Origin: Bacillus sp. T33-2
GTDB lineage: Bacteria > Bacillota > Bacilli > Bacillales > Cytobacillaceae
Length of the DNA: 64,000 bases
Reading direction: 5' to 3'
Assembly (NCBI RefSeq): GCF_002860205.1
Contig: NZ_PGVB01000025.1
Coordinates: forward strand, 1 to 64,000
Within the stretch, counting starts at the first letter, position 1; every line of letters starts with the position of its first letter. The position numbers and the translations under genes were made by a program. The notes below the pieces were generated by a model. It was not told where the DNA came from, ran no database searches, and worked only from the letters and a program-made list of their open reading frames with translations. Positions 27,606 to 36,953 of this stretch are shown in pieces.

Positions 27606-28493
27606 TTATAAATCGTAATAATCCATTGTAGAAGTCTCTACAAATCCGCACGATTTGTAAAGATTGAGTGCATTGGAATTTTCTGCTGCCACCTGGAGCA
27701 TAATTTCCTTTGCGTTCGCTTCCTTCAATTTCCCGACACCCATAAGGAGGATCTCTCTGCCAAATCCTTTGCGGCGGTGTTCTGGTAAAACGCCCAGGCC
27801 AAAAATTGCACCAAGTTTGGATGTTAGCTGAAGGTTCACCTTGCCGACGATTTGCCCATCCATTTCGGCCAGATAGGCCGTCATCCCCCGCTTCTCTTCC
27901 TCTTCTGGCATGATCAGGTCCTCAGGATTTACCTCGACTTCTTGCTCATCGTTAAAATAAATCGCGTTCTGACGCGCTATCTCCATTGCGTCTGCATTGG
28001 TCGCTTTTCTAAAGGAGAGAGCTGACTGCTGCTGGGCTGGCTGCCCTTTCAGATACATTTCATATTCCGAATGTTTGTACCGTGCACCTGTTGCAGTGAT
28101 GAACTTCTGCCCTGAATCGGACTGGCGATCACTTAATAACAGCATCCCTTTTGAATCTCTTCGTTTAGCTTCTGCCAGGACGAGCTCAAACAGTTTTGTA
28201 AAAACACCCTGCCTCCTGTACTCATGATCGACCATACCATTGACTTCCCACGGACCGCCAAAGCTGCAAACCCCTATGTAGCCAATCAGCCGTTCCCCGT
28301 CAAAATACATGAATTCATTGATATTCTGCACACCGTTCTTTTCGCCAGTAACACCCAGCTTATAATCCAGCTCCAGTTTTAGCGCAGTTTGGTCATGTTC
28401 AACGCACCGCTCCTGAAGCTGATGAACCAACTCATAATCCTCAGAATCAATATTCCCTTTAAGCTTGATCCAAGGTTTCACTATCTTTCGCAT
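27606..28493 (-). CDS. GNAT-family N-acetyltransferase, two GNAT-like halves
   Basis: About 295 residues from ATG at 28493, behind GGGGGTG. The C-terminal half has the acetyl-CoA loop LGVLPEHRRKGFGREIL (motif A, R/Q-x-x-G-x-G/A type) and AAENSNALNLYKSCGF. The N-terminal half has a second, weaker copy (MVDHEYRRQGVFTKLFEL). Tandem-GNAT proteins acetylate small molecules or peptides; substrate unknown. Standalone gene between REP elements. Confidence 0.85.
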   Translation of the reverse strand: MRKIVKPWIKLKGNIDSEDYELVHQLQERCVEHDQTALKLELDYKLGVTGEKNGVQNINEFMYFDGERLIGYIGVCSFGGPWEVNGMVDHEYRRQGVFTKLFELVLAEAKRRDSKGMLLLSDRQSDSGQKFITATGARYKHSEYEMYLKGQPAQQQSALSFRKATNADAMEIARQNAIYFNDEQEVEVNPEDLIMPEEEEKRGMTAYLAEMDGQIVGKVNLQLTSKLGAIFGLGVLPEHRRKGFGREILLMGVGKLKEANAKEIMLQVAAENSNALNLYKSCGFVETSTMDYYDL

Positions 28494-28999
28494 AATCCAC
28501 ACCCCCATCCTACTCTAATTCGATTAGATGGCCAAAAAATCCTCTATGAACATGGGGAAGGATCTCGCGTCTCATCCCGGAACTGAGACGGTTAAGAGAA
28601 GAGCCCTGATTATTGTGGTTTAAGTTCATGGTATACAAGACAAATAAGATAAAGCTCATTTCAAATGGATAAACGAGGATATGAAAATATCACTCAATTG
28701 ACACTGTGCCAGATTACGTGGTAAAAACAATGATCTTAACACCAAAATTAACGATTATAGGGATAAATTAAAGAGGATAGCGAAATATCTATCCTCTTTC
28801 TTTTACACGTTTTATTATGTTTTATTTCTAAGTGCCACCATTACCCATGTTCCAGCAAAAGCCTAGAAATGGAGATTTTTTTAACAAAGACACTTTTCCA
28901 GTGATTTCGGACGGTACCGCTGCCTAATAAATAATATGAGACGCGAGAATCGTCCCCGTGTCTCAAAACTATCGTGATGACAAAATTAATTTAATCAGT
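28494..28999. other. Intergenic, two REP copies and one hairpin
   Basis: REP-like arms lie at 28552-28592 (ATCTCGCGTCTCA and GAACTGAGACGG) and 28908-28968 (GACGGTACCGC, then GAGACGCGAGAATCGTCCCC). No gene is supported. Confidence 0.55.
28769..28806 (+). terminator. Hairpin with T-rich tail
   Basis: AAAGAGGATAG and CTATCCTCTTT form a perfect 11 bp stem followed by CTTTT; no intact plus-strand gene precedes it. Confidence 0.65.
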
Positions 29000-29425
29000 T
29001 TATTTTCTGGTTGTGGTGGCGATTGCTTGCTTCAGGGTCCTCTTCACTAGGTCACCGCGGATAAATGCTAAGGCTGTTTCTCTTGCTCCTCTCAACGAGG
29101 TGAAGACATTTTGTTTGATTAAGTCCTTTAGATTATCAGTTTTGAAAACATTGTATGGGAACGGTGACTTAGGAAGCTTTGATGCCGTCGTAAGGGTGTT
29201 AGTTCCTTTGATTTTAGAAACCAACCTTCCCCAGTGATCCTGCCTTGCCTATTTTATCGAGCCCTTTCAGTGCAAAGATCGAGACCAATCCGTAGGAAAA
29301 GAATTTGGCCGTGCTTCGGACGTCGTCATTTACGACATCTCGTTCCCAGGCAGCTTCAATGGAATCCCATATGTATTTCCCTATATCGATAGGATTCATG
29401 ATGATGTTTCCGATCCCCTAAAGGC
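29000..29425 (-). pseudogene. Copy of the LXG toxin middle region
   Basis: Matches about 35430-35828 of the intact LXG gene (DTGKYIWDSIEAAWERD, FSYGFVSIFGLKGLDK, SIRGARETALAFMRGDLV) with substitutions and a frameshift near 29219. It lacks the LXG domain and any toxin tip. Probably a decayed cassette at the end of the array. Confidence 0.85.
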
Positions 29426-29645
29426 ACTAGTTTTGACAATAACCAGCATACTAGAATTACACGAAGAAAACACCTTGAGTGGTCAAGGTGTAATTTACTA
29501 AATATATTTAAATGTTCTGTATTTTCATTTTTTATGATTTCGATAGCTACTTTCTCTGTTATTTTGTACTATCACACGAAACGTTGAAAGGCACATTCAG
29601 CCAATCAAAGGCTACACAAAAATATAAAGGCTAGTAATATTAAAA

Positions 29646-29921
29646 TTAATTTTGTAATAATTCGTTATACAATTTTTCCGCTTTATACAATTCTCCTAAA
29701 AACGGATTTTCATAGTCACTATAACTATCCATATAAGCACGAACGCCACCACTGATATTTATACTATTGATATCGTTGTTATTATTCAAGATTTCCAATG
29801 CATTCCTATATCTTTTATATATAAGTTGTAAAATACCATTGTTTATATCTGCACTATAATCTTTTTCAAGATTATTTATCACAACTTTTATTTGTTCAAT
29901 TAATTGAGTTTTCTTATCCAT
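29646..29921 (-). CDS. Putative immunity protein of cassette 3
   Basis: 91 residues, helical, acidic, no known family. ATG behind TAGGAGGAAACA, only 9 nt after the toxin-tip gene, the standard toxin-immunity order. Identity as immunity gene is inferred from position, size and charge. Confidence 0.6.
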   Translation of the reverse strand: MDKKTQLIEQIKVVINNLEKDYSADINNGILQLIYKRYRNALEILNNNNDINSINISGGVRAYMDSYSDYENPFLGELYKAEKLYNELLQN

Positions 29922-29930
29922 TGTTTCCTC

Positions 29931-30548
29931 CTATTTACTTGGAACTGGCCTAATTTCCTTTATCCATTCAGAAGGCCACCCCTGAGGCAATAATATTTGA
30001 TCACCATCACCCTCGAGTAATGCTCCTGTCTTTGTATATTGCTTTTCAACTCTACCGATATTTAAAACCTGTCCCTTTGGAACTTCTAAAACAGCTTCAT
30101 ATTGTCTAGAATTTTTCCAATCGGGCACTAATGCAGTTTTTATTTTTGCATTTATTCTATTTCCAGCCGGTCCAGAAGTGACAAATGCTCCATTTACTTT
30201 TGCCCCACCACCATAAGTTCTATATAGTGTAATATTTTCTTCTGTAATCACAGTTCTATAAACCCCATCAGTGAATGATTCTCTTATCCAACTGGGTAAT
30301 TCTATTTTTTCAATTACTTTTACTTTATCATCGATATCTGTTGCATACTTACCAAAGGTTTCTACTTTACCCGTACCTCTAACCTCTACTACTGGATCAA
30401 TTCCCTTATTATTTGGCTTAGGATCCCCAATAATCCTCACGATTGTATCTCTCGCGTCTTTTAATCCATCCCTTATTGTATAATCCATCCAAGGTCCGTC
30501 GGCTACGAGTCCTAGTTGTGGAATCCGCAGATCATCCATGGCGTCCAA
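29931..30548 (-). CDS. Displaced toxin-tip cassette of an LXG polymorphic toxin
   Basis: 205 residues. The first 55 (DLRIPQLGLVADGP, VRIIGDPKPNNKGIDP) repeat the linker of the intact LXG toxin at 35149-35275, then sequence diverges completely into a new tip: TLYRTYGGGAKVNGAFVTSG, then KIKTALVPDWKNSRQYEAVL and DQILLPQGWPSEWIKEI. That tip has the look of ADP-ribosyltransferase-like or related toxin folds, but I cannot assign it. No LXG domain and no ribosome binding site precede it, so it is probably silent until recombined onto the full-length gene through the shared linker. Confidence 0.7.
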   Translation of the reverse strand: MDAMDDLRIPQLGLVADGPWMDYTIRDGLKDARDTIVRIIGDPKPNNKGIDPVVEVRGTGKVETFGKYATDIDDKVKVIEKIELPSWIRESFTDGVYRTVITEENITLYRTYGGGAKVNGAFVTSGPAGNRINAKIKTALVPDWKNSRQYEAVLEVPKGQVLNIGRVEKQYTKTGALLEGDGDQILLPQGWPSEWIKEIRPVPSK

Positions 30549-30811
30549 AATTTAAATTTATCACAAAAAACAAAAACACCTGTTGCCTAAAAGGCAATCA
30601 AGTGCATTATAGTTAGCTATATAAAGTAATTCATTACTATATCTATCTTTAAACCAAGGAGCCTGTTTAACCTCGCTTATTTACCTATGATAATATACAT
30701 TCGAAATATCATGGTTGAACCTAAAAACTCTTCACTACTTTAAAAAACTTACCCATCCTACCACCTAATGTTTACCCATATATAATTTCTTATTATTTCT
30801 TTCAGAGGTAG

Positions 30812-31099
30812 TTATCTTAGCTTCTTATATACCTCATATAAATCTAATAATTGTTTTCCAAGTTCGCTATTAAAATCCCACGAATCAGCAATAGCTCTTG
30901 GATATGATGGGATATGACTTTTGCTTTCAATCATTAGTTCTATATCTTTATAGAAATTTTTAAGTTGACTTATCGTCCCATCTTTACCTTGACCTAGTTC
31001 GTGAGCTTTAATTTCACACTCTAGCTTCATTTTCACTTTTTCAGCTTCCTTTATAAAGTTTACGGTTTTATTAAGCTGTCTAGGTTCGTTATATACCAT
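30812..31099 (-). CDS. Putative immunity protein of cassette 2
   Basis: Up to 95 residues, charged and helical, no recognised family. The frame starts inside the end of the preceding toxin-tip frame (40 nt overlap); a shorter start at MKLECEIK is also possible. Order and size fit an immunity gene. Inference from context. Confidence 0.55.
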   Translation of the reverse strand: MVYNEPRQLNKTVNFIKEAEKVKMKLECEIKAHELGQGKDGTISQLKNFYKDIELMIESKSHIPSYPRAIADSWDFNSELGKQLLDLYEVYKKLR

Positions 31100-31371
31100 T
31101 GTTCTACACCTCCAATATATTGATTTCCCATCTGAAACTGCAGACCTGCTTTTCCTTTAATTATAATTGTGTCTGGTTTAACTTGCCATTGTTGAATACC
31201 TGTCATTCTGTTCCAATCTGGCGGAAGTGCTAAATTACTTCTATTAACTTGTGGTGAAAATGTTTCAAACAAATATCTTCCTTTTGCATAAGCATTAATA
31301 TTATCATAAAATCTTAACCCATAAGTATTTGAACCTGCAACATAATGTTCACAAGCCTTCTCATAATGCAA
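31060..31371 (-). pseudogene. Toxin-tip fragment cut by IS110
   Basis: 103 codons with a tip-like sequence: AYAKGRYLFETFSPQVNRSN, then LPPDWNRMTGIQQWQV and QYIGGVEQWYI. The frame begins immediately beyond the IS110 transposase stop and has no LXG-like linker left, so the element removed or separated its N-terminal part. Activity of the remaining tip is unlikely. Confidence 0.6.
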
Positions 31372-31373
31372 AC

Positions 31374-32510
31374 CTATGCTTGTCCCTTTGTTTTGCCTTC
31401 TTTAAGCTTTCGTTGGTAGTAAGCATGAAACACAGGGTTCCTCGGTAGTTTACTTCCTTTAGCTACTTGCACTTGTTGCACTGCCAAGTTGTAAAATAAA
31501 GCATGCAACGCCCGATTCCCCTGTTTGCTTTTTTGTTCCTTGCCTTTCCCACCGGAGCCGAAGTAAACTGGCGCAATCCCCGCAAATCGTGCTAATTTGT
31601 TGGCATTTGGAAAACGTCTAACGTCACCAATCTCTGCAATTAAAGCTGAAGCTGTTACAAGGTCTATTCCTGGCATAGAGTCTAGCTGAAAGTCTAGTAA
31701 GCTCATTAACTCTTTTAATTCTCTTTCCACCTTGCCTATTTCCTGCTTTCCAAATAAAATGTGGCGCACAAAGCTTTCTACCAAAAAGTTTCGAGTTTCC
31801 TGATATTCTTTTGTTGTGTTCCCATCTTCTATTACTAGCTTCAATATTTCATTCGCTTTTTTCACCGAACAAGTATTATGGCTCACTTCTAATAAGAAGG
31901 TGGTCAATTGTTTTATACTCACACCTTCTAAACAAGACGGTGATGGGTATCGTTCCCAAAATGCTAAAGCTGTTTTCCCATCCACCTCGGAGAAAAACTT
32001 CTTATAGCTAGGGTAATGGTGACTCAATTGAATATGCAGTTGATTCTTCAAAGCACCTTGCGCCTTCACCAATGCATTTCTTCTAGTGACCAATTGTTGT
32101 ATCGACCAATATAAATCATGTGGCTTAGCATCTGGCAAATGGCTAAGTTGTCTTACCAATATTCTAGCCACACATTCCGCATCCCAGCTATCACTTTTTT
32201 GTACGGTCACATGGCTTTTTCGTTCAGCATAAGAAAGAGCTGGGTTAACCTCTTTTACAACTTGTCCATGGTCCGTTAGATATTGTGCCAGCGCTCGACC
32301 GTAACCGCCCACATCTTCTAATCCAAATACAGGTGTCAACCCTTCTTCTGTCAGTTTATCCATATCTAGTAAAAATGTTGAGAAAGCGGACGGTTTATTT
32401 TCAACCTTTATTTCATCAAGCTTCTCCTGCCAACAATTAATAATCACTGCCACATGCTGCTGTTTATGCAAGTCTACACCCACATAAATGTGTTTCTGTT
32501 TTTCATGCAT
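31374..32510 (-). CDS. IS110-family transposase/recombinase
   Basis: 378 residues. The RuvC-like DEDD domain is seen as IYVGVDLHKQ, FGLEDVGGYG and KSDSWDAECVARIL; the C-terminal Transposase_20 domain has MPGIDLVTASALIAEIGD and FAGIAPVYFGSGGKGK, which holds the catalytic-serine region. Full length. The family uses a bridge RNA from its noncoding end to choose the target. Probably functional. Confidence 0.95.
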   Translation of the reverse strand: MHEKQKHIYVGVDLHKQQHVAVIINCWQEKLDEIKVENKPSAFSTFLLDMDKLTEEGLTPVFGLEDVGGYGRALAQYLTDHGQVVKEVNPALSYAERKSHVTVQKSDSWDAECVARILVRQLSHLPDAKPHDLYWSIQQLVTRRNALVKAQGALKNQLHIQLSHHYPSYKKFFSEVDGKTALAFWERYPSPSCLEGVSIKQLTTFLLEVSHNTCSVKKANEILKLVIEDGNTTKEYQETRNFLVESFVRHILFGKQEIGKVERELKELMSLLDFQLDSMPGIDLVTASALIAEIGDVRRFPNANKLARFAGIAPVYFGSGGKGKEQKSKQGNRALHALFYNLAVQQVQVAKGSKLPRNPVFHAYYQRKLKEGKTKGQA

Positions 32511-32540
32511 GGTTCATCCTCCTATTCAGTTGTCAATTAT

Positions 32541-32620
32541 GGAATGAAAATGCCGGCAACCTTAGTTCGAGCGTTCACCAATTGGTGCGCATTGGTACGA
32601 AAGCCTATCCATTTTCATCG
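32541..32620 (-). ncRNA. Candidate IS110 bridge RNA region
   Basis: Just upstream of the transposase: a 9 bp stem (32544-32552 with 32610-32618) encloses a region with the perfect palindrome CACCAATTGGTG (32576-32587). Position and internal-loop layout fit a bridge/seek RNA; the guide loops cannot be assigned without the target. Confidence 0.5.
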
Positions 32621-32667
32621 TTACATAGTAATTTATAAGAAAATGAGTCCCTTTTTTAAGTAACCTA

Positions 32668-33444
32668 TTAAATTATTGCTTCATGTTTCCCATTTGCTTG
32701 TATTTTTCCGTATGTATAGATCCCTTGATAAAAACTTTCTCGGTCTAAAATTCTTTTCATTTGTACTTTTGTAAATGCTTTACCTTGTGTTGTTTGATAA
32801 CCTTCATCATTTAATGCTTCTGCCAACCTAGACAGTGACCATTTTCTATGTATCTGTTTAAGCTCAAACAACCGTTTCACAACTTCTGCATGATTGTTAT
32901 GTATCTTTAGTTCCTTTTCACCTTTTTGTTTCATATAGCCAAATGTTACCCTTCCCCCTGCATATCCACCTTCTTTTGCCTTTTTATTTCTTCCTTTCGT
33001 TAGCTTCAGCGCTATTTCAAGCCGTTGATATTGGTCTAATAACTCCATTAAGCCATTGACCAAAAAATCGTTTGGGTCTTTTTTGTGAATGCTGTAAAAT
33101 GGCTGTTCAATGCTTTTAATATTACAGCCATATTTCTTTAGTTCTCGTTGAATCAGTACCTTGACAATATCTGACCGCCATAATCGGCTTGTATTGAGCA
33201 CCACCACATTATCAATTTGGACAGAAGAAAGGTGAGCCAACATCTCCTGTAAGCCCACCCTGTCTATTTCGAATGCTTCTTCATTTAGTTTTGCGCCACT
33301 AATTCCTTCGTCTCTAAAAATATGTATCAACTTCAATCCATGCTCTTTACAATATGCTTTAATTTCATCTTCTTGATATTTCAAACTATATCCATCTCTT
33401 GCTTGCCCTTGAGTGGAGACTCGTATATACCCAACAACGTTCAA
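32668..33444 (-). CDS. Serine recombinase (resolvase plus recombinase domain)
   Basis: 258 residues. The catalytic N-terminal domain opens VVGYIRVSTQGQARDGYS (nucleophile S in RVS) with NTSRLWRSD, then the recombinase domain (KKAKEGGYAGGRVTFGY, then HAEVVKRLFELKQIH and LNDEGYQTTQGKAFT). It lacks the zinc ribbon and coiled coil of large phage integrases, so it is short. TTG start behind GGGAGGGTG. It lies between the active LXG toxin and displaced cassettes, and 150 nt from a pair of 128 bp direct repeats. A role in cassette exchange is possible but unproved. Confidence 0.85.
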   Translation of the reverse strand: MNVVGYIRVSTQGQARDGYSLKYQEDEIKAYCKEHGLKLIHIFRDEGISGAKLNEEAFEIDRVGLQEMLAHLSSVQIDNVVVLNTSRLWRSDIVKVLIQRELKKYGCNIKSIEQPFYSIHKKDPNDFLVNGLMELLDQYQRLEIALKLTKGRNKKAKEGGYAGGRVTFGYMKQKGEKELKIHNNHAEVVKRLFELKQIHRKWSLSRLAEALNDEGYQTTQGKAFTKVQMKRILDRESFYQGIYTYGKIQANGKHEAII

Positions 33445-33599
33445 CTTTTCACCCTCCCGTTACATAAATTGTAATTTTCGTAACGTTTTTTAACGAATAG
33501 CGAGTATTATACGACCGTCTCTTGTAAAAATACAACCATAAGTTAATTTTCTTATACAATAAAACAGCACCTCATTACGTTACCCATTGGTTATCGCCA

Positions 33600-33727
33600 C
33601 GAGCTTTGTCATTGTCGTTAGTTTGTTAGCCAATCCATGTCATAACTACCCCTACCATATAAAATGTCATCTCGCCTAATTATCGTACTTTTCTTACTAT
33701 CCAAGTATTAAAACGATACTCCATGAT
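33600..33727. repeat. 128 bp imperfect direct repeat, copy A
   Basis: Aligns without gaps to 33851-33978 at an offset of 251. Shared blocks include CGAGCTTTGTCATT, CCCTACC, CATCTCG and GATACTCCATGA. A perfect 9 bp inverted repeat (33722-33730 with 33734-33742) overlaps its end. Confidence 0.75.
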
Positions 33728-33850
33728 GGTACAACCATCATGAGCTTTCGATTCTCAAACAAATCACATTCTTATTGTCTCACTCAAAAATCTTCACTTT
33801 TTATTATTCACTATCTTTATGTATCCTTATCGATACCATCTTTAGCATTA

Positions 33851-33978
33851 CGAGCTTTGTCATTCTATTTAATTTAAGTGCTTTGCAGTATCATAAGTAT
33901 CCCTACCTTATAAAACATCATCTCGTTCGGTTCTCGCACTTTTCTCGATAGACAAAATATTACAAGATACTCCATGAG
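33851..33978. repeat. 128 bp imperfect direct repeat, copy B
   Basis: Second copy of the repeat at 33600. The rest of the 33445-34107 gap is AT-rich and holds no gene. Confidence 0.75.
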
Positions 33979-34107
33979 GTCTCTATTTTACATAAGTTAT
34001 ACTTTACTGTGTTCAACCAAACTTATTACATGCAAAAAGCACCTTTTGTCAACTAACAAAAAGTGCTTCGCGGCTTCAAATACTATATTAATTATCATAT
34101 TCAGTTA

Positions 34108-34503
34108 CTAATCTTCATAAATAACAGACCCCATATATTTAAGGTTCCTACCATCAAGTTTTGCTTCCTCAACAAGTTCCTCATATTCAAAATCATATAA
34201 CCGAATAACAATATTGTACTTTTCTTCTAAACTTTCACCATAAAAGTCTTTAAGTTCACTTATAAGTGCGTCAGAATAAGAAGCATTCTTTAGTAATTCA
34301 GACAAAGAAGACGTAGGATATTCATTGTAAGTACATTCTAATAAATCTTGGTTATACTCAAGGAAGTCTATTTTAAAATCATTCATAAAGCTTGAAGGAA
34401 TTCTGTCTCCCTCATTATCATATTTTATTTCTACATACTTGCTTAGCAGATCCTCATTACTACAATTTCCAAACCAAAGAGAAACAGCTCCTGGGTTTTC
34501 CAT
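34108..34503 (-). CDS. Immunity protein, Imm22-like
   Basis: 131 acidic residues. VSLWFGNCSNEDLLSKYVEI, then PSSFMNDFKIDF, then SSLSELLKNASYSDALI follow the Imm22 pattern. ATG behind GGGGGATTAAG, 19 nt after the LXG toxin gene, as expected for its cognate antidote acting in the cytoplasm. Cognate pairing is inferred from order. Confidence 0.75.
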   Translation of the reverse strand: MENPGAVSLWFGNCSNEDLLSKYVEIKYDNEGDRIPSSFMNDFKIDFLEYNQDLLECTYNEYPTSSLSELLKNASYSDALISELKDFYGESLEEKYNIVIRLYDFEYEELVEEAKLDGRNLKYMGSVIYED

Positions 34504-34522
34504 CTTAATCCCCCATTTCTAA

Positions 34523-36631
34523 TTATCTAAGCCCTTCAGGTAATGAATCAATTCCGCCTTTCAACCTATAATGTGCCCAATTTCTTAATTTCCTTTTAAA
34601 TGTTTCATAATCAAGTGAGTGATCAATCAGATCAAGAAGCTCTCTATGAGCTTTTCCAGAACCATCAAACCCATGTCTTCCTACTGGGTTTACAAACTCA
34701 ACGTCTTTCGTTAACGTTCTCATTTCTGCTATATCTTCAGCCGTTACGCCCCACCGTTTAAAAATTGGTGCTCGAGATACTAGATGCCATTCATGGTAGC
34801 CACCGGGATAACGAATCCTACTCTCAATTATGGTCCTTAATTTTGGAGTAGACCAGGCTAGTTCAAATTCATCTATGCTCAATTCATTAAACCATTTTGC
34901 AAAATCTTTACTTCCTGGCATAGTTTCTGGTGTAAAGGTTCTAGTCCTAGAGGTTTCTTTAACAAAGTTGCCTTTTACAAGATTATTTAATTGCTCATTT
35001 GACAATCTTTTTTCCTTCTGTTTTTTACTAGCAGAAGGTTTCTCTCTTACCCCGGGTTTCACGCTACTTGCTTTAGGTCTTGCTGGCTTAGATATACTAG
35101 TTTCACCCGTACCCTTAGTATCTATTTCTGGATCAATTCCCTTATTATTTGGCTTAGGATCCCCAATAATCCTCACGATCGTATCTCTTGCATCTTTTAA
35201 TCCATCTCTGACTGTATAACTAAGGGCCGGTCCGTCTGGCACAAGGCCTAATTGTGGAATCCGCAGATCCAGTACTTGTTTCATTTTCTTGTCTGCCCAG
35301 GTTTTTGTTCTCGAAATTGGGCCTTTCACTACATCATCCAGGGTCTTTTGCAGCGCTGTTTTAATTGTGGCAGGATTAAGAGCATTCTTTACTTGATGTA
35401 AGGTTTTGGAGTTTCGAATTGAAATTGCCGCTTGCTTCAGGGTCCTCTTGACTAAGTCACCGCGCATAAATGCTAAGGCTGTTTCTCGTGCTCCTCTTAT
35501 AGAGGTGAAAACATTTTGTTTGATTAAGTCTTTTAGTTTATCAGTTTTGAAAACATTGTAAGGGACGGGTGACTTTGGCGTCTTAGATGCAGTCGTAAGG
35601 GAGTTAGTTCCTTTGATTTTAGAACCAACCTTCCCCAGTGATCCTGCCTTGCCTATTTTATCGAGCCCTTTCAGTCCAAAAATTGACACGAAGCCGTAGG
35701 AAAAGAATTTTGCAGTGCTTCGGACATCGCCATTCACCACATCACGTTCCCAGGCAGCTTCAATGGAATCCCAGATATATTTTCCCGTATCGATAGGGTT
35801 CATGATGATGTTTCCGATCCCCTTAAGGAAACCGATTGGATCCGTGAATAAAGCTTTCAGCGTCTCGAAAAGGCCAACCAGCATATCGACAACGGCCTGG
35901 ATAATTCCTTCAATCACACCAATTATAGCATCGGCTACCTTTTCATACCAACGCTTATCCGCAGTAACCTCCGTTAAGACCGGCCATTCACTGGCAAGTG
36001 GCTCCGGATTACTGCTGTCTAAGGTGAGAGGGCTCAAATGGCTGTTTTTAAAAACAGTCTCGATGTATTTGATTTTTTGGGTTAAGGATTGGATGGAGTC
36101 TTCGATGGTATCGAGTGCTCTTGTCTGATGATGGTCGAACTCAAGCAGCCTGTCTACCGTCTGTGACTTGTTTTTTTTAGCAGTTTGTATTGCCCTTAAA
36201 AAGAGGTCATCCTGGAGTCTTGGCAGGCCGACAATATCCTGCACGGATTGCATCGTAGCGTTTGTGTCGTTTGTCAAACTGATAGTGGTATTACGTACCT
36301 TATTTAACCCGTTTTCCAGCTCATTTTCCAAAAAGCTCTGGCGAATAAAACCAGATCGTGCAGGTTCCAATGAATGGAGGGCATTTTTCATTCGCCTGAG
36401 GAGTGATTGATAATCTTGGAGGAAAGTCTCGTAGGAAGACAGAAATGGTATATGGTGGTGTTCATAAAAGGAACGTATCGCGTGACCTCCCTGGCCTTTT
36501 AGGGAGTCTTCTTGAGAGATGAGCCCTTCTACACCGCCTTTAATCTGCTTTATTTGTTTCGATTGAGATGACAGCTTTTCGATAACATCGTCGATTCCGG
36601 CATGAAACGCGTCCACGTCAAGCACTTTCAT
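34523..36631 (-). CDS. LXG-domain polymorphic toxin (type VII secretion effector)
   Basis: 702 residues. The N-terminal LXG domain (about 1-200, long helices; signature SLKGQGG near residue 45) targets the T7SS. A middle region with a membrane-like segment (about 235-260) and basic linker follows. The C-terminal tip of about 110 residues contains GGYHEWHLVSRAPIFKRWG, NPVGRHGFDGSGKAHREL and NWAHYRLKGG, a histidine-rich, probable HNH/nuclease-type toxin. ATG behind AAGAGGGGGAG. It forms an operon with an upstream DUF5082-like chaperone and a downstream Imm22-like gene. Parts of its linker and middle are duplicated downstream at 30411-30535 and 29000-29425. Tip activity is inferred. Confidence 0.85.
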   Translation of the reverse strand: MKVLDVDAFHAGIDDVIEKLSSQSKQIKQIKGGVEGLISQEDSLKGQGGHAIRSFYEHHHIPFLSSYETFLQDYQSLLRRMKNALHSLEPARSGFIRQSFLENELENGLNKVRNTTISLTNDTNATMQSVQDIVGLPRLQDDLFLRAIQTAKKNKSQTVDRLLEFDHHQTRALDTIEDSIQSLTQKIKYIETVFKNSHLSPLTLDSSNPEPLASEWPVLTEVTADKRWYEKVADAIIGVIEGIIQAVVDMLVGLFETLKALFTDPIGFLKGIGNIIMNPIDTGKYIWDSIEAAWERDVVNGDVRSTAKFFSYGFVSIFGLKGLDKIGKAGSLGKVGSKIKGTNSLTTASKTPKSPVPYNVFKTDKLKDLIKQNVFTSIRGARETALAFMRGDLVKRTLKQAAISIRNSKTLHQVKNALNPATIKTALQKTLDDVVKGPISRTKTWADKKMKQVLDLRIPQLGLVPDGPALSYTVRDGLKDARDTIVRIIGDPKPNNKGIDPEIDTKGTGETSISKPARPKASSVKPGVREKPSASKKQKEKRLSNEQLNNLVKGNFVKETSRTRTFTPETMPGSKDFAKWFNELSIDEFELAWSTPKLRTIIESRIRYPGGYHEWHLVSRAPIFKRWGVTAEDIAEMRTLTKDVEFVNPVGRHGFDGSGKAHRELLDLIDHSLDYETFKRKLRNWAHYRLKGGIDSLPEGLR

Positions 36632-36757
36632 AGTCAGTTATACTCCCCCTCTTATCTTGCAATTGTGAAAGTAATACCCTGGTCAGACCTGCGCATCCTA
36701 TGACCGATTGACCGTTTGCTTACTGGTTTTGTAGTAAGAGAACTTTATATGACTCTA

Positions 36758-36950
36758 TTACAGACTGCAAGCTGCCCAATTTAGATCATTAAGCCTACCT
36801 TTAACATGCAGCTGAATTCTGACCACCTTTGGGACTAGGGATGTCGTTTCTAAGGAGCTGACTTCTTTTTTCATATCAGTCAATGCCTGTTCTACGTGAC
36901 CAAAAAAAGTCACTTTTCCCACTACCTTTCCCAAATCAGACGACCACTAT
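36758..36950 (-). pseudogene. Decayed WXG100/DUF5344-like LXG partner
   Basis: A minus-strand frame without a start reads VEQALTDMKKEVSSLETTS and KGRLNDLNW, the look of the YwqI-like small helical partner that usually sits between the DUF5082 gene and the LXG gene. Truncated and scrambled. Confidence 0.5.
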
Positions 36951-36953
36951 TTA

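Larger units (their letters stand above)
31374..32660 (-). mobile_element. IS110-family insertion sequence
   Basis: One DEDD transposase plus a structured 5' noncoding end. IS110 elements lack clear terminal repeats, so the ends are approximate. Inserted within the toxin cassette array beside a serine recombinase gene. Confidence 0.8.

Noticed and set aside
33600-33978. Possible CRISPR array
   Set aside because: Only two long (128 bp) imperfect repeats; no short regularly spaced repeats and no cas genes.
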